Source of the DNA: Opitutia bacterium
GTDB taxonomy: Bacteria > Verrucomicrobiota > Verrucomicrobiae > Opitutales > Opitutaceae
DNA length: 40,782 bases
Assembly (NCBI GenBank): GCA_947442255.1
Contig: CANEVO010000022.1
Coordinates: 1 to 40,782, forward strand
Direction of reading: 5' to 3'
Below are positions 1 through 7,409 of the stretch, in pieces; the stretch's first letter is position 1; the number at the start of each line of letters is the position of its first letter. The notes under the pieces were generated by a model that saw only the letters and a program-made list of their open reading frames with translations, ran no database searches and had not been told where the DNA came from. A program made the translations under genes and the position numbers.

Positions 1-804
1 AACAAGGCGCCCGCCGGGGTTCGTCACCGCGGCACCGATGTGCGGGTGCGCGGTGCAAAATGCCGCGATTTCGGATTCTTCCATGACAAAAAAAGCGGTC
101 GACAGCGCGTCGGACTGGGCCGCGCCTGGGGCGAGTGCCCACACGCGGGAACGGCGTCCCGCCAGGGAACCGGCACGCGGGTCGACGAGATGGGCACCTT
201 TCACCGCAACACCGGATCCGCTGAGCGACGCGTCGGCCAGCAGGATGATGCGATGGGAGGAGTCCTCGCCGATGCCGATCGGCCAGCCGGGCTTTCCGTC
301 GGGCCGGCCGAGCGCAAGGGCCGTGCTGCCTCCGCTGTTGAGGCAGGCGGTCGTAATGGCCCATTCTCCGAGGATCGCGGCGAGCCGGTCCAATGCGTAA
401 CCCTTGCCGATCGCCCCGAGGTCGAGATGCAGTCGGACGGCATGGGAGGTCAGGGTGTGCGCCGAGGGATCTAGGGTAAATGGTGGCAGGTCTGGCGGAA
501 AATCCCGGGCCCGCTCCGAGGCGTAGGAGGGATCGAACGCGCGCCCCGTGGCAAGGGACGCATCCGCGGCCAGCAACAGGCACTCGATGGTGTCCTCGCC
601 AACATTGATGGTTTCACCGCGGGCGAGCCGGTTGGCGCGCGCGATGTCGCTGGATTCGACGTAGCAGCTGAGTTCGCCTTCGAGCCGGTCGAGTTCCCGA
701 AAAGCCGCGGCGGCCGCCTGCCGCGCGTAGGCCGGTTCGTGGCCGGCGATGACGACCTCGAAATACGTGGCCATCGCCTCGTGCTGAAAGACGGGAGGGT
801 TCAT
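1..804 (-). CDS. apbE: FAD:protein FMN transferase (ApbE family), 3' end outside the window
   Basis: Reading from the ATG at 804 leftward, 268 codons are open to the window edge, so the C-terminus is missing. The protein begins almost directly with the substrate-domain strand (MATYFEVVIAG). Family motifs follow: DLGAIGKGYALDR (flavin/Mg site, about residue 137), SGSGVAVKGAHLVDPRAGS, and SDALSTAFFVM (the family's 'DA.STA' segment). ApbE enzymes transfer FMN from FAD onto a Thr/Ser of target proteins such as NqrB/NqrC/RnfG, normally in the periplasm. I see no signal peptide or lipobox here, which is odd for a periplasmic enzyme and may mean a cytoplasmic form. Its ATG overlaps the TGA of the upstream glycosyltransferase (ATGA, 801-804), indicating translational coupling. 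No obvious flavinylation target lies in the window. Confidence 0.85.
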   Translation of the reverse strand, partial: MNPPVFQHEAMATYFEVVIAGHEPAYARQAAAAAFRELDRLEGELSCYVESSDIARANRLARGETINVGEDTIECLLLAADASLATGRAFDPSYASERARDFPPDLPPFTLDPSAHTLTSHAVRLHLDLGAIGKGYALDRLAAILGEWAITTACLNSGGSTALALGRPDGKPGWPIGIGEDSSHRIILLADASLSGSGVAVKGAHLVDPRAGSLAGRRSRVWALAPGAAQSDALSTAFFVMEESEIAAFCTAHPHIGAAVTNPGGRLV

Positions 805-1502
805 CGCGGGGTGCGGCGCCAGAGCCGGCAGCGCAAGGCGAGCATCGCGGCGGCGGGCCGCCACCAAAGGCGGCCGAGCGTGTATTTCGAGTCGCCGTGC
901 CGGCGGGCGTGGTGGCGCACGGGTTGCTCCCCCACGCGGAAACCGGCGGCGACCGCGAGCGCCGGCACGAAACTCTGCAACAGTTCCATCGGGTGGAGTG
1001 CGTCCCGGACTTCCCGGCGAAATACGCGCAACTGACAACCCGCATCGTGGACGCGATCCGCAAGCACGATGCGGCGCACCGTGTTCGCGATGCGCGACAT
1101 CACCCGGCGGAGTGGCGAATCGTGGCGGTCGACGCGCCAGCCACAGACGAGATCGAGGGTGCCCGCTTCAACGGGGACGAGTAGTCGCGGGATATCTTCC
1201 GGGTCGTTCTGGCCGTCACCGTCCATCGTGATGAGGAGTTCTCCCCGCGCGGCGCGCAGCCCCGCGAGGAGGGCATCGGCCTGGCCCGTGTTTCCGGGTT
1301 GCCGCAACTCGGTGCATTCCGGCCAGCGCGCCCGAGCGGCGGCGATTTCCTCCGCGGTGCGGTCCGTGCTGCCATCGTTGACGACGATAATTTCAAATTC
1401 GCCGCGCAGGGTACGCAGCACCGTGACGGTGCTCGCCAGCAGCGGTCCGAGGTTTCCCGCCTCGTTGTACACGGGAATGACGATTGAAAATCGCGGGGGC
1501 AT
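801..1502 (-). CDS. GT2 glycosyltransferase, dolichol-phosphate mannose synthase-like
   Basis: A 233-residue GT-A fold enzyme. It opens with the GT2 nucleotide-sugar strand FSIVIPVYNEAGNL. NDGSTDRT follows near residue 43, and the acceptor/metal motif MDGDGQNDPEDIPR near residue 95, as in DPM1-type polyprenyl-phosphate glycosyltransferases. The soluble catalytic domain ends without membrane helices, so it is the short DPM1-like form. Its start (ATG at 1502) overlaps the TGA of the Agl23-like gene by one base, and its own stop overlaps the apbE start. The likely job is to load a sugar on a polyprenyl phosphate for the multi-pass Agl23-like partner. That role is inferred from family and gene order; the sugar and acceptor are unknown. 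Confidence 0.85.
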   Translation of the reverse strand: MPPRFSIVIPVYNEAGNLGPLLASTVTVLRTLRGEFEIIVVNDGSTDRTAEEIAAARARWPECTELRQPGNTGQADALLAGLRAARGELLITMDGDGQNDPEDIPRLLVPVEAGTLDLVCGWRVDRHDSPLRRVMSRIANTVRRIVLADRVHDAGCQLRVFRREVRDALHPMELLQSFVPALAVAAGFRVGEQPVRHHARRHGDSKYTLGRLWWRPAAAMLALRCRLWRRTPR

Positions 1503-3025
1503 CACTCCGGAGTCATGATCACGCAAAGCACGCCGGGCCGCAGCCCGAGAAACGATTCCCGATAGCGGTCGCGCAACCGGGTGCGAACGACGTCCGCTTG
1601 CGTGGCGGAAACGATGAGCAGGGCGCCATCGCATTCGGCGGGAGGCGCTGACCAGTAGCCGACGCGCGGCAGGCCGCGAAGATACCACGGCAGCGGCCAA
1701 TATTCCTCGCTGATGATGCGGATGGGTTTGTCCGGGGTGCGGGCGAGGGCCGCCGCGGCGAGATCGCGGACTTTCAAGACGTCCGGCGAACTGTGAACGT
1801 ACGCGTAGGGATTGCGGGCGTCGGCCGGTCGCTGGAATGCGGCGAGGCGAGTTTGCTGACCAAGCGAGAGGAAGGTCAGCATAAGGGCGGCTCCGGCGAG
1901 CAGCCTTCCCCAAGGGCGGTGGGCGAGTGCTGCGAATGCTCCGGCGCCCAACAGGGCCATTCCCGGCACCGCGTGGATCGCATGCCAGGGGGTTTTGTAG
2001 GCCACGCACGACAAGGCGCAGAAAATCAACCCGGTGTAGAGCGCGATCCCGCGCAGATATTTTTGTCGGGTGAAAAGCGCGACGCCCAGCCCGGCGAGGG
2101 CGGCGGCGGTGAACGTCAGGTGATGCCAGAGCAGACCGCCATCGCGGTGCCAGCCAAACAGCTGGAGATAGTACCACCATGGCTTTTCGTGGCCGCTGGG
2201 TCCCGTGACGCGGCCCCAGGCGTACGCGTAGGCCGCCAGTGCATCCGGGATTCCGGCGAGGTGGGTGCCGAACGAGGCATAGAGCAACGCGGCAACGGCG
2301 AAGGCCGCGCCCATGGCAAGTCCGAGATCTCGTCCCCACCGGGCGGAGGTCGGACGATTCCCTCCGGCGACGATCGCTGCGAGCAGCGCCGCGAGGGCAA
2401 AGAGCGGCGCACTGGCTTTTGTCGCCTGCATGAGTCCGAGGCAGGCACCGGCGGCCAGCGCCCAGCGGAGCCGGCCGTCGCGCCACCAGCGTTGGGCGCA
2501 GATGCATCCACCGAGCGTGAAGGTGAGCAGCAGGGTTTCCTGGATAAAATCGCGGCTGTAATAAACCGCGGGCGGTGAAAGGGCCAGCAACGCCGCCGCG
2601 ATCAATGCCGGCCAACGACCGAGCGGGGTGGCAAAAACGGCGAGCAAGACGACGGCAAGTGTGCCGGCCAGCGCCGGCACGAGGCGCACGGTCGTTTCGC
2701 TCAATCGGGCGAGGGTGTGTTCGCCGCGGAGCCAGGCGACGGGCAGCACGGCGTAGTAAAGCGTGGGACCGTGATGATCGCGGGGATCGAAGACGTAGCG
2801 CCCGGTTTCAAGCAACTCGCCCGCCTTGCCGGCCTGGTTTGCCTCGTCGGCGTGCATCGGCCGGCGCGCCAGCTGGTGCGTGCGCAGCCAGAATGCGACG
2901 AGGGTGATGACGGCGAGCGGGAGCCAGCGAGGGAGGAGGGAAAGCACGGGATCGAAGGCGGGCTCCAGTGGCACCGCCCGAGCCGGTGCTTTGCTTGGGC
3001 GCTGCGGCTGGAGGCCGCAGCTCAT
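1502..3025 (-). CDS. Agl23-like (TIGR03663) multi-pass membrane glycosyltransferase-related protein
   Basis: A 507-residue polytopic membrane protein of the GT-C/PMT-like group. After the first helix comes the family signature: RRPMHADEANQA near residue 56 (the GT-C lumenal acidic loop), then DPRDHHGPTLYY near residue 82. About ten hydrophobic segments follow, then a soluble C-terminal part with EEYWPLPWYLRGL. This pattern matches TIGR03663, named after the archaeal flippase-associated Agl23. The start at 3025 is preceded by GATGAGAG, a weak ribosome site. Only 17 bases separate it from the discoidin gene, and it is coupled to the downstream GT2. Likely function is use of lipid-linked sugars at the inner membrane, but no substrate can be read from the sequence. 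Confidence 0.8.
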   Translation of the reverse strand: MSCGLQPQRPSKAPARAVPLEPAFDPVLSLLPRWLPLAVITLVAFWLRTHQLARRPMHADEANQAGKAGELLETGRYVFDPRDHHGPTLYYAVLPVAWLRGEHTLARLSETTVRLVPALAGTLAVVLLAVFATPLGRWPALIAAALLALSPPAVYYSRDFIQETLLLTFTLGGCICAQRWWRDGRLRWALAAGACLGLMQATKASAPLFALAALLAAIVAGGNRPTSARWGRDLGLAMGAAFAVAALLYASFGTHLAGIPDALAAYAYAWGRVTGPSGHEKPWWYYLQLFGWHRDGGLLWHHLTFTAAALAGLGVALFTRQKYLRGIALYTGLIFCALSCVAYKTPWHAIHAVPGMALLGAGAFAALAHRPWGRLLAGAALMLTFLSLGQQTRLAAFQRPADARNPYAYVHSSPDVLKVRDLAAAALARTPDKPIRIISEEYWPLPWYLRGLPRVGYWSAPPAECDGALLIVSATQADVVRTRLRDRYRESFLGLRPGVLCVIMTPE

Positions 3026-3042
3026 CTCTCATCCGGTCGGCG

Positions 3043-3726
3043 CTATTTCGCCTGACCGTAGACCTCAACCTCGCAATAGTGGTTCAATTCATCCGAGGTG
3101 TTGCCGTTGCTGTAGAGGCGGACGTAGCGCGCGGTCGAACCCTTGGCGTCGACGACGCGGCCCTGAAAGCCCTCAATGTAGGCCTTGTCGGTGCCCTTGC
3201 CGAGCTTCGCGGAAATGTCGTCGTCGTTGTTGTAGAGCGTGACGATTCCCTGCTTGAAGGCGGGATCATCGGAAACCTGGACGATGAAATCGTGGTAGAC
3301 GCGGGCCTGCGAGTGAAAGTGCCAGACCGCGATCGCCGCCAGCTTGGCCGGCGCGCCGAGGTCGATCTGCACCCACTGCAGCGCCGGCCCGAGCTCGACG
3401 TAAGCGCCGTCGGTGCCGCTCTTGTCGCCATCGGTGATGAACGCGAGTTCGCCGATGACCGGCTGGGCGTCGCTGCTCGTGACAGGCTTGCCCTTGGAAA
3501 GGAGGACGGTGCCGGCGGGCACCATCAAATCCGGTCGTTTGCCCGCCGTGGCCGGCTCCAGATTGGGCAGCTGGATCGGGCGGGGCGTGCCGGCAAACAG
3601 CGGACGCGGCAGCTCGATTTTGAGCGGGACCTTGCCGTCGGCGGCGAACGCGGCGGTCGCGAAGGCAGCGGCAAGCAAGGGGAGCGGGATGAGGCGGAGG
3701 CGCATGGGCAGGGAGCGGAGTCTCAT
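3043..3726 (-). CDS. Secreted discoidin (F5/8 type C)-domain protein
   Basis: A protein of about 227 residues (220 if translation starts at the second ATG, 3705) with an N-terminal signal peptide (RLIPLPLLAAAFATAAFA). The rest resembles a galactose-binding-like jelly-roll domain of the discoidin family. Seen motifs are ELAFITDGDKSGTDGAYVEL and WVQIDLG, then the family's conserved end RYVRLYSNG and EVEVYG. Such domains bind carbohydrates or other ligands; no catalytic domain is attached. It lies 35 bases after the oxidoreductase gene and 17 bases before the Agl23-like gene on the same strand, so it is probably co-transcribed with both. Neither candidate start has a clear Shine-Dalgarno sequence, as is common in this phylum. 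Confidence 0.8.
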   Translation of the reverse strand: MRLRSLPMRLRLIPLPLLAAAFATAAFAADGKVPLKIELPRPLFAGTPRPIQLPNLEPATAGKRPDLMVPAGTVLLSKGKPVTSSDAQPVIGELAFITDGDKSGTDGAYVELGPALQWVQIDLGAPAKLAAIAVWHFHSQARVYHDFIVQVSDDPAFKQGIVTLYNNDDDISAKLGKGTDKAYIEGFQGRVVDAKGSTARYVRLYSNGNTSDELNHYCEVEVYGQAK

Positions 3727-3761
3727 GATGAGCAGGAAGGGTGGAAACGAACTTCGGCCAA

Positions 3762-5153
3762 TCAAGCCACGAAATCCGCCGGCGTAAAGGTCAGCATCTT
3801 TTGCGCGGCGATGGATTCGTTGATCTTCAGGATGGTGACGGCGGTGGCGAACGCGGACTCGCCCGGACAGTTGAGCGGCGTGCCGTGGCGGATCGCGTCG
3901 AAGAAGTTTTCGAGGTGCGGCTGGTGGATGGCCTTGTCGAGCGTGACGGGCATTTCCCACGCGGAGAGCGCGGCGGTTTCGCGTACATCGACGGTGCCCT
4001 TGGCCGGTCCGCCGAGCTTCTTGACGCCGGGTTTTTCCCAGGCCTTGACGGGCGGAGGAGCTCCCTCGCCGGAGAGCGGGCTGGCGACAATGCCTTTGGC
4101 GGCCCATTGATCCCATTCGGGCGCCCGGGCTTCGCGGTAGAGCTTCGTGTATTTTGGATTCTCCGACAATTTCAGCGCGCCCTCGTCACCCATGAAATAT
4201 TCGTGGTAGCCGCCGCCGGCGCTCGTGGTCGTGAGGACCTCGTAGGTCGCGCGGACGACGCCTTCCTTAGTGGGATACTCGAAGATCGCGATCGCGTTGT
4301 CATACCACTCGTGGGTCTTGTAGTAATCGACGCCGCCGCTGGCGATACACATGCGTGGATTGACGCCGAGCATCCAATTGTAGACGTCGATCTGGTGCGC
4401 GCCGAGATCGGACATCGGGCCGCCGGCGTATTTCTTGAACCAGCGCCAATTCCGAAACTCGTGCATGTTGGCGAAACCGTACTGATGGAGCTTCGCTTCC
4501 GACAAAGCCTGGCTGGCCGGGAAACCGAAATCGTCCGTCACGGCGCGATGCCACTGGCCGCTGATATTGGTGATGCGGCCGAGGAGGCGGTTTTCGCGCA
4601 CGACCTTGTCGCGGGCGTGCAGGTAACGGGGATTGCTGCGGCGCTGGTGGCCGAGTTGGAGGAGTTTTTTCGCTTCGCGGGCGGCAACGACCATGGAGCG
4701 GGCGCCCTCGATCGTGTTGGACATCAACTTTTCACAGTAGACGTGCTTGCCGGCCTTGAGCGCGGCGACGGTATGTTCGGCGTGCGTGAAGTCGGGCGTC
4801 GCAATGATGACGGCGTCAAGCTCCGGATGGTTGGCGAGCAACTCCCGGTAGTCTTCGTACGGTTTCGGATCGTGACCGAATTTTTTTAGCAGGCGCTCGC
4901 CGTAGGTGCGACGGTAGGGCCAGATGTCGCAGACCGCCTTGAAGCGGATGTCGGGGATCTTCAGTGCGGCGTTCATGAGGACGCTGCCCTGTTCACCGCA
5001 ACCGATCAGGGCCACGTTGAGCGGATCGGATTTCGTCGCCGCCCCGCGGGCGATGTAGGGGGCGGCGGCCAGGACGGCGCCGAGCCGGGCTCCCGTGCTG
5101 AGGAATTCGCGGCGGGTGACGGGCGTGGAGGGGGACGAAAGGAATTCAGACAT
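3762..5153 (-). CDS. Tat-exported Gfo/Idh/MocA family oxidoreductase
   Basis: A 463-residue NAD(P)-dependent sugar dehydrogenase-type protein. The N-terminus carries a twin-arginine signal (VTRREFLSTGARLG, residues 12-25) with an AAA region, so folded export is likely. The Rossmann domain follows (NVALIGCGEQG near residue 46, and IIATPDFTHAEH). The usual EKP motif is EKL here (GKHVYCEKLMSN), keeping the lysine that contacts cofactor and substrate. GAHQIDVYNWMLG carries the conserved His of the C-terminal domain. Verrucomicrobiota have many such exported paralogues, presumed to act on sugars in the periplasm; the substrate is unknown. It sits at the head of the minus-strand run feeding the discoidin, Agl23-like and GT2 genes. 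Confidence 0.9.
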   Translation of the reverse strand: MSEFLSSPSTPVTRREFLSTGARLGAVLAAAPYIARGAATKSDPLNVALIGCGEQGSVLMNAALKIPDIRFKAVCDIWPYRRTYGERLLKKFGHDPKPYEDYRELLANHPELDAVIIATPDFTHAEHTVAALKAGKHVYCEKLMSNTIEGARSMVVAAREAKKLLQLGHQRRSNPRYLHARDKVVRENRLLGRITNISGQWHRAVTDDFGFPASQALSEAKLHQYGFANMHEFRNWRWFKKYAGGPMSDLGAHQIDVYNWMLGVNPRMCIASGGVDYYKTHEWYDNAIAIFEYPTKEGVVRATYEVLTTTSAGGGYHEYFMGDEGALKLSENPKYTKLYREARAPEWDQWAAKGIVASPLSGEGAPPPVKAWEKPGVKKLGGPAKGTVDVRETAALSAWEMPVTLDKAIHQPHLENFFDAIRHGTPLNCPGESAFATAVTILKINESIAAQKMLTFTPADFVA

Positions 5154-5306
5154 GGGACGCGGGAAGCTGGACGATCAGGGTCGGGCTGGGGTCGAGTGGT
5201 TCACTCCGCCGCGGCCGGGTGCGTGGGAAAAAGTTTTTCGAGGCGCTCACGGATTAATCGTAGGAAGTTTTGCTGCCGTTGCAAACGGGTGATACGGCTG
5301 GCGGGG

Positions 5307-5771
5307 TCATTCGTGTTTATCGCGCAGGAGTGCAAAGCGATCGTGCCGCACGAGCAATAGGGCACCGACGATCAGACCGATCTGAGTGGCGAGCCAGGCA
5401 ACGCCCTGGCTTTCCTGCACGGCCATCAGACCGAATGAAAGACTGACGTAGACCAGGCCGGTGAGAGTCAACGTCACGCGTGTCTTGATCCCCAGGAGCA
5501 TCGCGGCCCCCAGAAGCACGAGCGCATAACCCAGCCCGTGGGCGAAGTTGCGGCTCATCCAGAGCGGAAGGAAGGATGCGCCGGTGATGCCCTGAGCCAT
5601 CCGCCCCATGTTTTCGTAGTAGTTGGCGAACGAGTAGGTGCCCTTGCCCTCGAATTTTTCGACGCCAGCGAGCAGGGTCCGCAGCCCGATAAAGAGTCGC
5701 AGGAGCAGGAAGGCGGAAGTGTATTCGCAGCGGGAAACCGGAGAGGAAGAAGTGTTGGGATTGGCGCTCAC
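5307..5771 (-). CDS. DoxX-like small membrane protein
   Basis: A 154-residue protein with about four transmembrane segments: roughly residues 19-38, 74-93, 97-115 and 122-141. The first helix has LRLFIGLRTLLAGVEKFEGKG, which resembles the start of DoxX/DoxD-type proteins (R-x-x-x-G-x-x-x-x-x-G-x-x-K). Glycines and a final RHD stretch also fit. DoxX family members are linked to quinone or thiol redox at the inner membrane, but this divergent member gives no catalytic residue to confirm that. It is 153 bases upstream of the oxidoreductase gene on the same strand, so it may be the first gene of the run or a separate unit. Confidence 0.65.
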   Translation of the reverse strand: MSANPNTSSSPVSRCEYTSAFLLLRLFIGLRTLLAGVEKFEGKGTYSFANYYENMGRMAQGITGASFLPLWMSRNFAHGLGYALVLLGAAMLLGIKTRVTLTLTGLVYVSLSFGLMAVQESQGVAWLATQIGLIVGALLLVRHDRFALLRDKHE

Positions 5772-6340
5772 GTTGGAGGGGGAAGTTATGGGCTGGTTGA
5801 TTCTGATAGGCCGGGAATGGGCGATTATGTTGAGTGACGCTGGGGCAGGGGAAAGTTCGGCCGGTGATTGGGGGTGGCTGGTAGGGGTGGCAGATGGGGC
5901 TGGAGCGAGGAATCGATGTCTCCGTCAGGCCGGTCGGTCGGTCGCGGGAAAGCAACGAGGGGATGACGGGCTGGATTCATGGATTGATCAAAACGCTCAC
6001 GGTTGTGCCGGATCGCCGATACGTTTGGCAAGCGGATCTGTCTCATTGCGAGAGTGTGCATCGATTATCCAGCTTCGGTGCGCCCCGGAACAATAAACGG
6101 GCCCTTCCGAAGTGCTGCCCCTTGCGGATTGGGTTTATTTCCGATGACAGTAAATTTGCACCAGCCGGATTCGCGCGACTGATCGCTGTCTTTCGAAATC
6201 TAATCAGGCGTCGGCATGAGAGCTTCCTCGTCCCGGACTTTCATCCGCTTTCCATCCTTCCTTTGGACGGGTCTCCGGGGTTGAGGGTGGCGCTGCACGG
6301 CCACCGTTGAAGACGTCTATCACTTCGGCCGAAATTCCAT
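5772..6340 (+). other. Non-coding stretch upstream of tRNA-Phe
   Basis: No credible gene is seen on either strand. The open frames here lack family signatures and start in shadow frames. The segment must hold the promoter of the DoxX-like gene (minus strand) and the region upstream of the tRNA. I found no convincing riboswitch or repeat. Confidence 0.5.
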
Positions 6341-6369
6341 TTGACGCGCTCCATTCACCGCCCTTTGTT
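6341..6369 (+). promoter_or_regulatory. Candidate sigma-70-type promoter of tRNA-Phe
   Basis: TTGACG (6341-6346) matches a -35 box in five of six positions. After a 17-base spacer comes TTTGTT (6364-6369), a poor -10. The predicted start would fall about 9 bases before the tRNA. The -35 box is convincing; the -10 is weak. Confidence 0.35.
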
Positions 6370-6384
6370 CGCCCGTCCTTTTGG

Positions 6385-6460
<76 letters not shown>

Positions 6461-6462
<2 letters not shown>

Positions 6463-6844
6463 CTCAAAACGTTATTAGACAATATGTTGGTAAGTAATTT
6501 TAAATTACTGCCTCAAACATATTTTTGTGTCTTGTCGTGTAATTGACAAATTCCAAGGGCATTGAGGCGGATCGCCCGCTTCTCCCGATGCCGTTCCAAA
6601 AGCGGAGCCTGAAGAAAGAAACGGGAGAAAACGTCGCCAACTTTGGGGTTGTGTCTCCGAATCATCGAACTCGACCCGAACGAACGGGCACAGCTACCCC
6701 GGGGCGGGGGGCGCATTCAGGCGCCAGGGGGAAGATTAGGATTGGTCCGCTCCAGCCCAAAAAAAAACCGCAAAAGGGCGCTCTCCTGCTCTCCCGGCCA
6801 AACCCCTCCCTTAAATTATCTTATCTTGCCCGATTCGCTGTCCA
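6461..6844 (+). other. Non-coding, AT-rich junction after tRNA-Phe
   Basis: Directly after the tRNA the base composition drops to AT-rich for about 90 bases, unlike its surroundings. It includes a 15-base palindrome centred on 6501 (GTAATTT-T-AAATTAC, 6494-6508). This may be a tRNA 3' processing or termination region, or an arm-type site of an integrated element. From 6551 to 6844 I see no gene; ACCGC-flanked A-runs and a TTAAATTATCTTATCTT stretch (6811-6827) could be promoter material for the small gene that follows. Confidence 0.4.
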
Positions 6845-7036
6845 ATGGACGGGCTGTTTGATCGACGAGGGCGGTTCCTCCTTACCATCGCTGCACTCTG
6901 GGCCGCGAATGGCGTCGTCCTTTGCCCTATCGACAACAGCCAAAGCTACTTCACCGGCAAGACGACGGTCGAAAGCGGCAAGCTTCTGATGCAGCACAAA
7001 TGCCCGAGCGGGCATCTTTTCTGGGTTGTGAAGTAG
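6845..7036 (+). CDS. Small uncharacterised protein with CP...HKCPSGH motifs
   Basis: A 63-residue open frame that I cannot assign to a named family. It starts with a hydrophobic stretch (FLLTIAALWAANGVVL, residues 12-27) and ends in a short segment with paired CP motifs: CPIDNSQSYFTGKT and KCPSGHLFWVVK. The CP(x)n-CPSGH spacing suggests a small metal-binding knuckle, but only two Cys and two His are available. It looks more protein-like than the surrounding shadow frames. No Shine-Dalgarno is seen. It lies just inside the left edge of the candidate island and could be cargo or a remnant of something larger. Confidence 0.4.
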   Translation: MDGLFDRRGRFLLTIAALWAANGVVLCPIDNSQSYFTGKTTVESGKLLMQHKCPSGHLFWVVK

Positions 7037-7409
7037 TCTGAATCTACGCTTCGCTGCGTGAGGGAGTTTTCGGCCACATAGTGTTAGCGTGGACACGTGA
7101 TAGCCCCGGAAACGGCCTTTCCGTGCGTTTTAAAGCGATTTAAGGGCAAGCCCCGTAAAAATTCCCTTTCCCCCCAGCGTGTGGAAGCGCCAGGGCCTTG
7201 GGGAAGCTGAATGGCGTTCCTAGGACGCTTTTCTTTTGGCCGGGAATGTCCAAATGCACCCCAACTCCACCTGACCCAGTTTTCGGGACCCGCTCACCAC
7301 GATCGCCAAACATCGCCGGGAATCGCCCACTCTAATAAAAATATAACTCCGTTTGCCGTTCGCCAATTTTCCCTACAGTTAATCTCCCATTTCTATTTCC
7401 TAAACTTCT
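7037..7409 (+). other. Non-coding stretch with an IS end, upstream of the TonB receptor gene
   Basis: No gene is seen. An IS3-type terminal sequence ends at about 7296. The remaining 113 bases to the receptor start are AT-richer (AATAAAAATATAAC at 7335) and must contain that gene's promoter. No box pair is good enough to call. Confidence 0.4.
7267..7297 (+). mobile_element. Orphan terminal repeat of an IS3-type element
   Basis: The reverse complement begins TGAGCGGGTCCCGAAAACTG, the same end sequence found at 14373 and, with one or two changes, at 40520 where it is attached to a real transposase tail. The element's outer tip points right, so the lost IS body lay to the left. Only about 30 bases are recognisable; beyond AGTGGAGT-like sequence the similarity stops. 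Confidence 0.6.

Noticed and set aside
3741..4889. Long frames antisense to the Gfo/Idh/MocA gene, and similar ones antisense to the TonB receptor, ispH and alaS
   Set aside because: They are high-GC shadows: they lack motifs and starts, and the opposite strand has unmistakable families.
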